A program made the position numbers and the translations under genes. From Hericium rajendrae (lineage: Eukaryota; Basidiomycota; Agaricomycetes; Russulales; Hericiaceae): a stretch of DNA of 64,000 nucleotides. The stretch is from positions 682,001-746,000 of the forward strand of contig CM065880.1 in the NCBI GenBank assembly GCA_033439255.1. Reading direction: 5' to 3'. This document shows, piece after piece, positions 22,192 to 33,970 of this stretch (within the stretch, counting starts at the first letter, position 1; the number at the start of each line of letters is the position of its first letter). The notes below the pieces were generated by a model. It saw nothing but the letters and a program-made list of their open reading frames with translations, ran no database searches and had not been told where the DNA came from.

Positions 22192-23439
22192 ATGTCTGGA
22201 CAGTCTGGCTCTAACACACCCAGTCGCGACGAGCACCTGCTAGCTATAGGCCAGCAGTGCTCCCATCCATCATGTCTCTTGATAGACTTCCTGCCGATCA
22301 AATGCCAACACTGCACTCAACCGTACTGCTCAGAGCATTTCATGCCACTCGCCCACAGCTGCGAGAAGTTCGATGAGAGACAGTACAACCGTGTAGCACC
22401 TACCTGTACGTCTAGTCCGAAGATCTCTGCGAAATTGATTCTCACCAGTTGTCCGTCAGGCCCGGTCTGCAATGTGCCCGTCGCGATACCGCCAGGCGAA
22501 GACCCCAACATCCGGATGGAGCGGCACCTCGCCGAGGACTGCTCCGTCACCACGGGCAAGCCACGCCAAGGCAAGTCTGCGCCGACCTGCGACCACGCCA
22601 AATGCAACAAGGTCCTCTTTGCGCCCATCAAGTGTGATGTAAGTACAGTCCATTGCACACCCAGTCCGAGATCGCGCTGACATCGTCGCCCACAGAAATG
22701 CGCAAAGCGGTACTGCCCCGCGCACCGCTTCCCCAACACGCACGCCTGCCCATCGCTCGCCGCCCCCGCCCCGCAAAGCAACGCTGCCGCGAGTCGCGCG
22801 AATCCCGCAGCTATGGCAGCGCTGAGGCGCGTCTTTGCGTCGGGCAGCGGCAAGGGCTCGTCCGCCGCGGCCTCCAGAAACGCACGCCCGCCCGCGCAGC
22901 CGAAAGCCAACCCCACGCCGAAGCCCGCGCCGGCGCCCTCGTCCGCGAAGACCGCTTCCGCCTCGGTGCCCAACCCGTTCTCGAAGACCGACCGGTGCGT
23001 ACTGTCCCTGCCCTCCGTATCTGGTGTTCTCTCATGACGCTGCAGGTCTTCCACGCCCGCCATTACGACCCCGGACCACACAACTACTGTATCTGATAAT
23101 TCACCGTCTACACCTGATAACGATGCCACTAATGATCCGTCTCAATCCTGCGCATCTGAATCAAAACAACCTGTATCGACGTACTCATCGCTGAAACCGC
23201 CCCCGCTGTTCGCATCCGCATAAATTGTATCTGTAATAAGACGGGCTAAGGAGGAGAGGGAGAGCCGGAAGAAGGGGATGCAGGAGCGCGCGAGGAAGGG
23301 CGTACGTGTCTCTCCCTCCTGTGCGCAGGCGACGTGCTGAGCTGTGGATTGTGTCCTGCAGTTGCTGACGAAGGATGAGGAGGCTATTTTGGCTGCTTTG
23401 GAGGCTGAGAAGTCCGACAAGGATTGTATTGTTGCGTAG
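22192..23439 (+). CDS. AN1-type zinc finger protein (ZFAND2/Cuz1-like)
   Basis: Proteins of this family bind the proteasome or Cdc48 and help in proteotoxic or arsenite stress. The first AN1 finger is CSHPSCLLIDFLPIKCQHC through YCSEHFMPLAHSC. An intron joins PT to CPVCNVPVAIPPGEDPNIRM, a conserved spacer. The second finger begins CDHAKCNKVLFAPIKCDKCA and ends YCPAHRFPNTHAC after a second intron. A Pro/Ala/Lys-rich linker follows, then RAKEERESRKKGMQERARKG and LLTKDEEAILAALEAEKSDK, ending at TAG 23437-23439. Two late introns (donor gtgcgt near 22996, donor gtactc near 23178) are needed to reach this charged tail. If the second is retained the protein stops about 50 codons earlier, at 23221-23223. 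Confidence 0.83.
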
Positions 23440-23705
23440 TTTTTGGATATTTATACCGGCTCTCCCTCTATGCCATCACTATAATATGGGACTCTTCAAT
23501 TGTCACGGATTTAGCCGTGTGCTCTCTATGTTCAGAAACTGCTGAAGCCTGAAGCCGGCCAATCGTGGCACCTTGTCTGGGTTATTGAGTAATTGAATGT
23601 GAGTGAAGCAAGAGTATGGCAATGCGCTACAATACATGATCCATCGCTGATAAAGCTACAGTGGTAGCGGAAGTACATGGGTAACCTTGAATGAAGAAAG
23701 CACAA

Positions 23706-24499
23706 TCACGCCGAATAAGGCACGAGGTGGCAGCTACCAAGAAGGCATGATTAGGATGGATGACGAGACGCCCTATGGTCCAAAGGACTCACCCAAGCAT
23801 GCCACGACCTCCCCAGCCTTGCCGAGGGGTGAGAGTTAGTATGACAGTTTGGTCGGAGCCCCGCTTCACCGTCACCCTGAGGACCTTCTGTCATCACGAA
23901 AGGAGACGTTAACACTGGACCCGACCGCGCACAACATCAAGAACACATACGTTCTCGCTCGAAGCGACCAAATCCGACAGTGGTTGGAGCGACGTCCCAT
24001 CGAACGACTCCTTCTGCAGCTCGCCGAACTTGAGCACCAAGTCCTCGCGCAGCAGCCCCTAAACAGCATACTCAGCCAGTTCTGACGGGCAGCGAATCTA
24101 GGAGCCACGCACCGCATCCGCCGCAGGACTCCCCGGCGCAACCGAGTTCACCCTCGCAAACGGCGCAAGGTCCGCCGTGCGCACCGACGGGCCCTGCGGC
24201 TCGTCGCGCACCGCCGCGGGGTCGTACACATGCTCGAGCGTCTGCCCGATTGCGTCCATCGTCGCGGACAGGTCGTTGCGCAGCTCGTAGATGCGCTGCC
24301 GCGCGAGGCGCACGGCGTACAGGTCCATGTCCGCGCGCGGGAAGCCCTCGCGGTCGAGCAGCTGGTCCGTCATGTTCGTGCCGTTCGCGCGCAGCACGGC
24401 GAGGTGCTCGGTCAGCTGCGCCTCGATGTCGTCCTTCTGCGCCATGAGCGCGCGCGCCTGCTCTGCGGTGCTTGAGGGCGAAGGGAGTGTGTAGCCCAT
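23706..24499 (-). CDS. NAS2: 26S proteasome assembly chaperone Nas2/p27 (PSMD9)
   Basis: Nas2 binds the Rpt5 C-terminus through a PDZ domain during base assembly of the 19S particle. The N-terminal helical region is ARALMAQKDDIEAQLTEHLA, then GFPRADMDLYAVRLARQRIY. The PDZ domain begins PFARVNSVAPGSPAADA, and after an intron continues GLLREDLVLKFGELQKESF and SLQPLSDLVASSEN. Two more short exons carry KVLRVTVKRGSDQTVILTL, PRQGWGGRGMLGCHLVPYSA, and the stop at 23706. The C-terminal GWGGRG.LGCH motif is a family signature. It is convergent with the AN1 zinc-finger gene, itself a likely proteasome-associated protein; the pairing may be chance. Confidence 0.93.
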
Positions 24500-24907
24500 G
24501 GTGTCAATACGCGTGTCGTGCGATACGCGTTGGGTAAAGGAAGTAAGTGGAGGGCAGACGCGTCAGTGTGATTCCGGATCTTGGCGAGCGGTTGTTTGTG
24601 CTTGTTAGGATCTAAAGCTATTGGCTTCCTCCTGCTTCGCCAAGAAGCATGCAGTGACGTCTACAGAACATGAATTGTTGTACAGAATAGCTGAAGTACA
24701 GACGTGCACAATATGAGGTATACTGTATCGTACATGACACACGTGGGGCAACGGTGGGAAAAGAGTCAAGCTACATATGTAGGACACTGCATATACCGTA
24801 AAACCATGAGAAAGCTCTAACATGATTAATCTGCCTGGTGGGCTGAGATTAAATAGACTTGAAAGCGATGGAGAGGGACGGATATCACACAAGCTGCATG
24901 CACATAC
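24500..24907. other. Intergenic region upstream of NAS2
   Basis: This interval lies between the NAS2 start and the 3' end of the next minus-strand gene. A minus-strand frame at 24605-24892 has no recognisable content. It should hold the NAS2 promoter and the terminator of the upstream gene. Confidence 0.35.
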
Positions 24908-25846
24908 TTAATTCCAGATTTCTTTCAGCGCCCGCCCACCACCATTCCAAACACCCTTCACCAAGCCAATGATATCGGCGAACGGCAGAGGGGCAGCCAG
25001 AAATGGGTTGGCCGGGACAACGGAGGGGTCGCACGCTACGTCCACAGCATCCTGCAGACACGGCCGCTCCTTCGTGGTAAGAAGCCTGAACATGCCGTGA
25101 GGACCGTCATCGAGCGTCTCGACGACCGCATCGGCTGCTACAGCGTCGGTCGGGAAAAGAACCGAATGCGACGGCGTGTGCGCGATAAGGTGCAGGGTCG
25201 ACTCGTCGACAGAGAACAGCGACGTGAAGAAGGACAGAAGGGGGAGTTGGATGCGGGGATGGGGCACAATGGTGGCCTGGACAGAACTGACGGAGGACTG
25301 GGTGCGAGATCGAGCGAACGACGACCGATCTGCCGTATGAATGACCCGAAGGCTGTTCCGATCCCGCGGCCCTGTTAACGCAGCAGAAGGGCCAAGCCCC
25401 ATGCTCCGCTGGGATATGAAGTCCCATCGACTTGCGCGCGTAATCTCCTCTTCGAGGACGGCCTCGCTCTCCTCCGCACCGCTCTCCAACGACCACTCCC
25501 AGACCTCTACTCCATGCTCATTGGCTAACGAGCTCGACGCTGATCTCAGAGAGTCGACCTCCTCCCACCCCAGGTCGCTGGTGTGGCTGCTCTGGCTGCT
25601 CTGTGCAATGCTGCTCACGCTGACCTCTCTTGGTCTAGTGCCAGTGGCGATGCCCAAGCGAATGGAAGAGCGATCTGCAGTCCCGGAGGGGCTAGCGGGC
25701 GTCGAAGAAGGGTTGGGAAAGATGTATATGGAATGCTCCTCGATAGGCGGTGTACTCTCGACCCTGGGTGAGCGGGAAACATCTGGTGATGTGCTTGTGC
25801 TCTGCCGGCGATCATTGCGATGGCGGGAATGTGTGTAATACTCCAT
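24908..25846 (-). CDS. Hypothetical protein, single exon, 312 residues
   Basis: I do not recognise this protein. The N-terminal two thirds is Ser/Thr/Pro-rich and disordered (SPRVESTPPIEEHSIYIFPN, SSIAQSSQSSHTSDLGWEEV). The C-terminal third looks folded and is more hydrophobic: IQLPLLSFFTSLFSVDESTL, HLIAHTPSHSVLFPTD, GMFRLLTTKERPCLQDAVDV, and a last stretch FADIIGLVKGVWNGGGRALK ending EIWN. No signal peptide or clear membrane helix is seen. It is one long uninterrupted frame in a region where most genes have introns. Coding is supported by the length and by the ordered C-terminus. Function unknown. Confidence 0.6.
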   Translation of the reverse strand: MEYYTHSRHRNDRRQSTSTSPDVSRSPRVESTPPIEEHSIYIFPNPSSTPASPSGTADRSSIRLGIATGTRPREVSVSSIAQSSQSSHTSDLGWEEVDSLRSASSSLANEHGVEVWEWSLESGAEESEAVLEEEITRASRWDFISQRSMGLGPSAALTGPRDRNSLRVIHTADRSSFARSRTQSSVSSVQATIVPHPRIQLPLLSFFTSLFSVDESTLHLIAHTPSHSVLFPTDAVAADAVVETLDDGPHGMFRLLTTKERPCLQDAVDVACDPSVVPANPFLAAPLPFADIIGLVKGVWNGGGRALKEIWN

Positions 25847-26666
25847 TGATAGGATTAGTGGGCGCCGTCAGAGGGGGTATTGCTGGCTGAAGAGAGATGA
25901 CAAGCAGAGCCCATGGGCATCAGCTCCGAGTTGCCACCAACGATGACGACGTCGAGGACGTCCGACGAATGCAGCATCTGTGGCGCGCCACAGGCGCGCC
26001 CGAGGCCTGAAAAGGAAGGCGACTAGGAACAGAACAGAGAGATCGTCTCGTCTCGTTGCAATTTGAAGACTCTTCATGGTCTGCAGGCCTGGGGGAGCTT
26101 CGTCCTGATACTGTTCTGCATCTATTCCAGCGCATCAACTGTCTTCATGATCAATTCAAAGGTCATTTTAACTCCTTCGCGACATGCGCGCCTTCCGGCA
26201 TCTGTTTGATCGTCTTGATCTTGACCACCGTCGCTAGCCCACGTTCTTCCCTGCTGCTGCATCCGTATGTTAATCCCACGGAGCTTGATGTACGTCCCTT
26301 TTTCAGAGAAACGCTCGATGTGTTTCACGGAATAGCGACCCTGGAAATTCGAGATTCTGGGCTCACTTGGAAGTTTCCTGCATTGCAACAGGGCATTCAG
26401 TAGCATTCGATTATCGCTATGTAAGAGCCTGAATCAAGACTATTCAGCCCGTTTCATGACCGCCAAGTACTACTGACCACTCGGAGACCGGATTGTTATT
26501 GCGGCCGTTGTCATGCGCCTTGATATACGAAACCATGCGTGCGGACCGAAGCATTTGCTTTCTCCCTCCTTTCTCCCTACACTCACTCTGCTTGTTTCTG
26601 CCCCCCTCTCCTGGTGAGAGAGCATATGCTTGCTTTTGAGTTCGACCGCAGGTGGTCTTGGTCAGG
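25847..26666. other. Intergenic region, divergent promoters
   Basis: About 820 bp between a minus-strand hypothetical gene and the plus-strand 7TM gene. A minus-strand frame near 25880-25990 (DVLDVVIVGGNSELMPMGSA) is open but short and unlinked. No RNA gene or repeat is visible. Confidence 0.35.
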
Positions 26667-28117
26667 ATGGACACGCTCACACAGACCATTAGCTCCGATA
26701 GCAGCGCTGGCGGTGAGTCCTGTTATACCCAATGTAGCTTCACACTCGCTGATCAGTTCTCGAACAGTGCCGTCGAGTGAAAATAATATCGAAGGATGGT
26801 CACCAAAGCTAGTACTGTGGTTTATTCTACAGATCGCCGGTGGCCAAGTCCTATTGCCGATCCTTGTGGCGACGTTCATTTTCTCGAAGAGAGCCAAAAG
26901 AGATGCTACTCTCATTAATCTTTGCATCACATTCATTCCAACTGGTGTATTTTCTTGTCTGTTGTAAGTCACCAAACATCTCATACATGTCTTTGCTTCA
27001 TACTTTGCCGGCCAGGCTCTACGCAGGGCAGGCCACCGGCCCCGAGCCAAACAAGACGTTGTGCATCGTGCAGGCATCCTTGGTCATTACATGCCCTCCA
27101 ATGTGAGTCTTCAGCGACTTATCCTGTATGTCCAAGACCAAGATTATCCCAGGTGGGCTCTGGCCCTTTTCGGCTGCGTATTCCATCTTTGGAAGACCAT
27201 TAACGTGGACCCCGAAGCTCGACGTTATCCACAGACCTTGAGGCTTTTCGTGAGTATTTCTAGCCAGGGGCAGACTTGAAGAGGCTCATAGTCCATCAGC
27301 TGCTCGCCCTGCCGTATTTAATCTTTGTGGTCTTGTCTATCACCACTGCTGTCGTAAGTCGAACTTAACCTTCGGATCTGCAGTATCTTGATATACATTT
27401 GAAGCTATCCGCATATCACCCAGATCATGTCACAAGGAACAGGCGACAGTTGTACTGCAGCCTTAACTACTCATTCTTGTAAGTTATGTGAAGCATACAG
27501 CTTTCTCGTGAACTAACAGTTTATTATCGGAAAGGGGAAACGCGATCGCGATAATAACATTAGTGATCTGCGTCGTCGTTATAGGGTTCTCAGGTTGGTG
27601 GCTTTTCTCTCTTGGGCGATCTGTAATGTAACGACTATTTCTATGAATGAGGTCACCTCCTGCACAGAATAATAGAGTCCTGGCGAGCCCTTCGTCTACA
27701 CGGCGGTGCAAAACGGACCACACCATGTGCCAACGTGCGCCTTGCGGTGCGCCTTTGCATCTTCATGGTATACATACTTGCAGGCACAGTGTAAGACACG
27801 TATCCCCCCATCCATATATCTTCGCTCAGCCTGTCATGATAAATAGGTTCAGCATATGGTCTATCGCCTATAACGGAGAGGAGACCAGCGCGCGAGATCT
27901 GTTCATGGCTTCTCGTAAGGACTACTTCAGATAAACTGACGGATAATGTACTGACCTGCATCTAGTGGCTGTTGCCGTTTTCGCATTGTTCGGCACACAG
28001 CGAGACGTGTTCCGTGTTTTGTGTTTCTGGCACAAACAATCACAAGACGAAGACGGTGATGATATGACCCTAGCGGACTCGCCGACACCCTCCATCGAAA
28101 AGTATAAAGACCACTGA
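26667..28117 (+). CDS. Seven-transmembrane receptor-like membrane protein
   Basis: A multi-exon gene with several hydrophobic helices, resembling a GPCR-like family frequent in Agaricomycetes. The start is MDTLTQTISSDSSAG (26667), then an intron. The first helix is KLVLWFILQIAGGQVLLPIL; next is TLINLCITFIPTGVFSCLLL. A loop GQATGPEPNKTLCIVQASLV and a third helix follow, then WALALFGCVFHLWKTI and LLALPYLIFVVLSITTAV. The last helix leads into FGTQRDVFRVLCFWHKQ, a motif I know from this family near the cytoplasmic end. The hydrophilic tail ends PSIEKYKDH with TGA at 28115-28117. Introns in the middle (27100-27960) were not all resolved exactly. Ligand and G-protein coupling are unknown. Confidence 0.68.
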
Positions 28118-28376
28118 AAGCGTGATGACTACGAGACGGTGTCGCGCTGGGGCCGGTTTCGTATATTTCTTCGAGCCAAACTCATAGATTGAGTCCGCGG
28201 GCAGGCTGCGCCTCTATTACACCTCCAGCCAGGACGAGTTCTACACTTATGTCTGCGACATCGAAGCATACTTACATGTATATCATTGTTTGTATTGTAC
28301 TACACCTACTGTAGCAACAGACTTTGACAGTCCAGTGAGCCCTGAGTATTATATACCGCACTGTGGACCAGACTCC

Positions 28377-29086
28377 TCATGCACCTTTAGCTTTGTACTT
28401 CAACTTTTCTAGTTGGGCTATACTTTCTTCGCCTTGAAGAATCCACCGATGCACCGCGTCATGCAGCACAACGATCACCAAAGCGACGCCCCACCATGCG
28501 ATGTTCGCGAGGCCGAGGCCGAGGAAGAGGCATAGGACGGGCGCGACGGCCGCCGCGGGGTACACGACGAGATATGGGAGCGGCTGGACGTCATTTGATA
28601 CTGGCCGGCCGGGGTAGGACATCATTATGAGGTTGAGGTGGATCGCGGCGTGCAGGAGCGCGAAGGCGTTCGCTAGTGGCAGAGGAGCGGCTGGGATGCT
28701 TGGGGTAAGGAGTACGGCGAGAGGGCTGCCCTTGTCTGGGTTGGCCAAGTAGATCAGATGTCTGGGGAAGAATCATGTCAATAGTTTTTCAGTAAGCGTA
28801 TGAGTGATGGACGCACAGAAAACAAGATAATGCAACGGCAATGCTCAGGATTCTCAGGTACAGCTCGTTTGCATCGTAGTTCTGTGCACGAAGGCGCTGG
28901 ATGACTTCTTCTTGCTCTATGATCCATACACGATAGTCAGACCCACAGGTATAAGGAATACTGTGCGTGCCTACCTTGCTCGTCAAGAATGTGTGTGTCT
29001 TCGTCATCTGAGTTGTTAGAGAAATTGAATGGGATCCGTTGTCGTAATGAAGTCATCAAGTGGTGGTCTGCTGATGCAGCAGACAT
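28377..29086 (-). CDS. Small membrane protein, unknown function
   Basis: Three exons give about 180 residues. The start is MSAASADHHLMTSLRQRIPF (29086). An intron leads to EQEEVIQRLRAQNYDANELY, an amphipathic helical segment. A first hydrophobic helix LRILSIAVALSCFLHLIYLA spans the second intron. A second lies in LANAFALLHAAIHLNLIMM, and two more in YLVVYPAAAVAPVLCLFLGL and IAWWGVALVIVVLHDAV. It ends with LEKLKYKAKGA. This is a conserved-looking fungal membrane protein with four likely helices and cytosolic ends. I cannot name the family. The start was chosen because it gives the longest frame before the first splice; a later in-frame ATG at codon 11 is possible. Confidence 0.68.
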
Positions 29087-29467
29087 TTGGCGTCGTTATA
29101 ACTTGCTTTTATCAATCCAGAGTAGAAAAAGTACCGTATATTGAGGGTACCGCGTAACAGTGGGCGAGCAGAAGATGGTGGGTGGACTCATTGCAGAGCG
29201 CATGCTCGTAGGCGCACTAACCAGCATCTTATCTTATCTTCGGCAACAAGATCGTGGTTGCTTGAGATCCTCATCCCAGATTTTCTGCAGACGACCCCAC
29301 ACTCGACAGATCTGCCAGCCGTTGCTTGTAAACAACGCTCCATGCTACCTTCAGACTTCATTTGACAGCCAGGACTACCATCAAGATCGTCATCTCTACA
29401 CGACGACCATAACGCCGAGCTCGAGCGGCGCACATTTCTCAGATTTATACCACATCGCCACCTCGCA
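29087..29467. promoter_or_regulatory. Bidirectional promoter region
   Basis: A 381-bp interval between divergent start codons of the small membrane protein (-) and RIO1 (+). No specific site is claimed. Confidence 0.4.
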
Positions 29468-31474
29468 ATGTCTGCGATTGCAGTGCTCCCAGTCGAGGAC
29501 GGCCAATTTGACGATGCGCCAGAAGACATTCCTACAGTAACGGAGGGACAGGCGCCGTCTGATCCGCGGCAAGGCCACAATTATATCGACGAAGCAACGT
29601 TAGATTGGTCAGACAGCCCGTCGGATGAGGACGAGGACGAGGATGAAGACGACTATGACGAGGGGCCGGATATCTACAACCGAGTGGAAGATGAGGACTG
29701 GGAGATCACAGAGCGAGGTATTTAATCTACCGTCTCACCCGCGAAGGATATACTCAAGCTCCATTGCAGATTTCACAAAGCAGTATAATCGGCTAAAGCA
29801 GCATCTCGCCGTCCACTCCGGAAATGCGAAGGGCGTCGCATCCGCCAGCGACAAAACGACCGCCGTCGCCTCGCTCCCTGCCGTCAATCGGCCGCGCCTT
29901 GCCCCCGTCTTCGTCGCGAAGGACCGGACGACCGACCAGCTCGCCGCGCTCGCGAAGTACTCCTCGCGGCTTGCGAAGATCGATATGCCGTACCAAATGG
30001 GCGCGGGCGTGAACAGAAAGGGGCCGAGCTCGTATGCGAATATGAAGGATAAATCGGACAGGGCGACGAGTGAGCAGGTCTTGGACCCGCGGACGCGCAT
30101 CATTCTCTTCAAGATGATTGGGAGGGGCTTAGTCCAGGAGATCAACGGCTGCGTGAGCACAGGAAAAGAGGCAAATTTACCTACAGCGCATCCGACGATA
30201 AACCTTACTGATTATCATTCTTACAGGCTAACGTTTATCATGCGTCGACGCCAGAGTCCGCGCACCTTGCTCTCAAGATCTACAAGACGTCCATCCTCGT
30301 ATTCAAGGATCGCGACCGCTACGTGACGGGCGAGTTCCGCTTCAGGCGGGGCTACAGCCGCCGCAACCCCCGGAAGATGGTGCGGCTCTGGGCCGAGAAG
30401 GAGATGCGCAATCTCAGGCGGCTCGTCGCCGCCGGCATCCCCTGTCCCGAGCCTCTCGAGGTCCGCGAAAACGTGCTCGTGATGACGTTCCTTGGCGACA
30501 AGCAGGGCTGGTGAGTGCCATTCCGACGTGTGCGCGAATGGAGTTAGATAACCTGTCGTTGCAGGGCGTCGCCTCAATTGAAAGACGCAGAGATCGACGC
30601 GTCGGCATACCCTGCATTGTACGAAGAGCTGGTGCTCAACATCCGCACGCTCTTCCACAAGTGCAAGCTCGTACACGCCGATTTATCTGAGTACAATATT
30701 CTCTACCACGAAGGCCACCTCTACATTATCGACGTGTCGCAGAGCGTCGAGCACGACCACCCCTCCGCATTCGACTTCCTCCGCAGCGATGTCAAAAACA
30801 TAGAGGACTTCTTCTCGAAGATGGGCGTGTCGTGCTTAGGGATCAGGCGCTGCTTCGAGTTCATCACCCGCGAGAACCTAGGCTCTGACGACACCGCCGA
30901 CGAAACCGTGCTGCGCCATTGGCTGCAGGAGTCGCCCCCCGAGGAGGCCGTGCCCTCTTCCGCCGAGGAGGGTGAGGGTGCTCCGCCCGCGGGCACGAGT
31001 GCCTCGGAAACCCATGAAGACTCTGTGTTCATGAAATCGTACATCCCTCGATCGCTGAATGAGGTGTACGACCCGGAACGGGACGTCGACGCGCTCACGC
31101 GCGGAGATGGCCAGACGCTCATCTACGCAGACACGATTGGACTGGTGCAGCCGCCTTCACAGCGCGCCGTGCACTTTGACGATATCCCAGAAGCTGGCAG
31201 TTCATCCGAAGAGGGGGCCGAGAGTGCTGACGGCAGTGAAGATGAAGAGGATGGCCAGGAAGAGAGCGGTGGTTTCCAGGAGCGGGCACCACGAGGACAT
31301 CGACACGAGGACAAGGAAGCGAAGAAGGTAGGTACCCCGTCTTCTGTGACCTCCTTTGCTCTGACACTTCCCAAGGAGCGAAAAAAGGCAGTCAAGGCTG
31401 AACACCGCGAGAAACGCAAACAGAAAATGCCAAAGGCAGAAAAGAAGAAAAAGATCAAAAACTCACGAGGATAG
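29468..31474 (+). CDS. RIO1: Serine/threonine kinase RIO1
   Basis: RIO1 is the atypical kinase/ATPase needed for late 40S subunit maturation. The N-terminus is acidic ([18 protein letters not shown]). An intron follows, then [18 protein letters not shown]. The RIO domain begins near [20 protein letters not shown] with the flexible P-loop STGKEANVYHAS (spanning an intron), and continues [40 protein letters not shown] and [18 protein letters not shown]. The catalytic loop is [13 protein letters not shown] and the metal-binding/phospho-acceptor aspartate is in [15 protein letters not shown]. The C-terminal tail is acidic then basic, ending [13 protein letters not shown] at 31474. The complete set of active-site residues suggests a functional enzyme. 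It is convergent with ILV3, 113 bp apart. Confidence 0.96.
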
Positions 31475-31587
31475 CCATCTTTTCTTTTTCCTTGCGCACA
31501 TTTCATCGACTATCTGTAGCATTGGTCTAAGTAATCTATATCGTATTGCTACTTTTCATACATCCAGATAGATACCCCGCCAGCCGC

Positions 31588-33970
31588 TCACGCGTCCGTC
31601 ACACATCCATGGCTGGCATCCGTCACGGTCTTGATGTATTTGTAGAGCGTGCCCTGGGTTGCCTTGATCGGGGGTGCCGTCCAGGCTTCCCGTCGCCGGG
31701 CCAGCTCTTCCTCGGACACCCGGACCTCGAGAGTATTTTTGACAGCGTCGACGGAGATAACATCGCCGTCTTGAACGAGCGCGATAGGGCCGCCGACCTG
31801 CGCTTCCGGCACAACGTGGCCAATCACGAAGCCATGGGAACTGTGTACGGCAGCACCGTGGGTGCAAGCAGGCGGACATCAGCGCCTGCACGGATAGATA
31901 GGGGCACGCAGAAGCGGGCGCGGAAGTGAAGTGGGGACGCACCCTCCGCTGAAACGACCATCTGTCAGGCAGGCGACGTCCTGGCCGAGGCCCGCGCCCA
32001 TGATCAGACCCGTGGGCTTGAGCATCTCGGGCATGCCTGTTTACGTGCAGAGGTCAGCGTCGCCCCGGACAGCAGCGGGGGACGTACCAGGGCCGCCCTT
32101 CGGACCGAGATACCTGAGAACGACGACCGTCTTCTCGCCCTTCTTGATCGAGCCGCTCTCGACCGCCCGGACGAAGTCTTCCTCGTTGTCGAAGGCACGT
32201 GCCTTGCCAGTGAACCCAAGGCCCTCTTTTCCGGTAATCTTCGCGACGGAGCCCCCGGGTGCGAGGTTGCCCTTAAGAATGCTGGCGACGGCCGTCGATC
32301 AGCCACGCGAGACATTAAGGGTATTAAGCTCGGAGATGAACCGCGCACCGGATGTGGCCCGAGTCCTTAATGGGCTTAGCCAGCGGGCGGATGACATCCT
32401 GGGTTGGGGAGAGCTCGCCGTACTGGTGGGTCCAGCGTTCCAGGTTCTCACCCAACGTCTTGCCCGTGACAGTCATGTTGTTCCCGTCGATGAGCTTGTT
32501 CTTCAACAAATACGCAAGCACCTCTTCAGGATGTCGCTCAATGAGTGCGAATCGGCAAAGGAGTCAGGTGCGTACTGGGAATGCCACCGATCTTGTAGAC
32601 GTCTTCCATCACATACTTGCCGCTGGGCTTCAGGTCGGCGAGGAACGGTGTCCGGTCTGACACCGTTTGGAAATCATCCAAGTCAAGCTTGATGCCGACC
32701 GAATGGGCAATTGCAATCAGATGCAGCACGGCGTTGGTGGATCCGCCCAGGATCATGGTCAGGACCTACAACAAGACATGTAAGAATGGAAGGGCGGGCA
32801 GGTCGTCAACTGACCATCGCGTTTTCGAAAGCCGAACGAGTCATGATATCGCGCGGGAGAATGTTCTTCTCAAGCAGGTTGCGCATGACTGCGCCGACAG
32901 AATCGCACTCTGCAATTTTTTCAGGGTACTCAGCCGGGAACGACGACGAGCCCGGAATACACATTCCGAGAGCTTCGGTCGCGCTGGCCATCGTATTGGC
33001 CGTGTACATCTAGAAGCAACGTTAGCCACGCTAGAACGTCCGAGCGGATGCACTCACTCCTCCACAGGCACCAGGACCAGGACATGCGTGTCGGATGGTG
33101 TTGTACCGTTCTACTTCCGCCGCAACGGTCCTCCCATTCTGCAGATACTTTCCATACGACTGGAACGCAGAAACAATATCGAGCTGCGGCGCGCCGGCGC
33201 ACGACCCCGGCCGAATCGTGCCGCCATACACCATCAACCCCGGACGGTTCAGACGACCCACTGCAAGCGCGCGTCAGTCGGCGGAACGCAAACGCCTAAG
33301 ACGAAATGGACTGACGCGCCATGAGGACCCCGGGCATGTTCTTGTCACACCCGGGGACGACGACCATGCCGTCGAGCCAGTGCCCGCCGGCGGCGGTCTC
33401 GACCTGGTCCGCGATGAGGTCGCGCGACTGCAGCGAGTAGCACATCCCGTGCGTGCCCATGCTGATCCCGTCGCTGACGCCGACCGTGCCGAACTGGTAC
33501 CCGATGATGTCCGCCTGCGCGAGCGACGCCTTGATGCGCTGGCCGAGGCCGAGCAGGTGCCGGTTGCATCTGTGTGGGATTAGGGACTGCATGCAGAGCA
33601 GGGGTGCGGTGCGCACGGGTTTCCTTCGTACCTGCGTGAGACGAGTCAGTAGGGCGGGGGTGCGGGGTGGGCCGACCTACCAAACGCTCGCGACGCCGAC
33701 CATGGCCTTTTCGAAGTCTTCGTCTGTGTTCACGCCCTCAGTAGCATACAGCATAGCCTACACACGTCTAGCATGAATTCTACAATTTCGAATCGAGTAG
33801 ACAGACGAATGCACCTGGCTTGCACCCTGCTCCTTTGAGTGCGTAACTGTTCGCGAGTACCTGTTCATAATGGGCTTCTCGTCCTCGCGCGCGGCCGTCG
33901 TCGCGAAATGCCTCCGTGCCGACTTGGAGACATACTTGCGCGAGTGCGCAGCGATGGCAGAGCGGTGCAT
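31588..33970 (-). CDS. ILV3: Dihydroxy-acid dehydratase, mitochondrial (ILV3)
   Basis: ILV3 dehydrates 2,3-dihydroxy acids to 2-oxo acids in valine and isoleucine biosynthesis, using an Fe-S cluster. The N-terminus [20 protein letters not shown] is a mitochondrial presequence. Then come [38 protein letters not shown] and [20 protein letters not shown]. Cluster-ligand motifs are visible: NPCNRHL-type Cys, [15 protein letters not shown] and [18 protein letters not shown]. Other hallmarks are [80 protein letters not shown] and [20 protein letters not shown]. The stop is at 31588. The gene has several short introns. Confidence 0.96.
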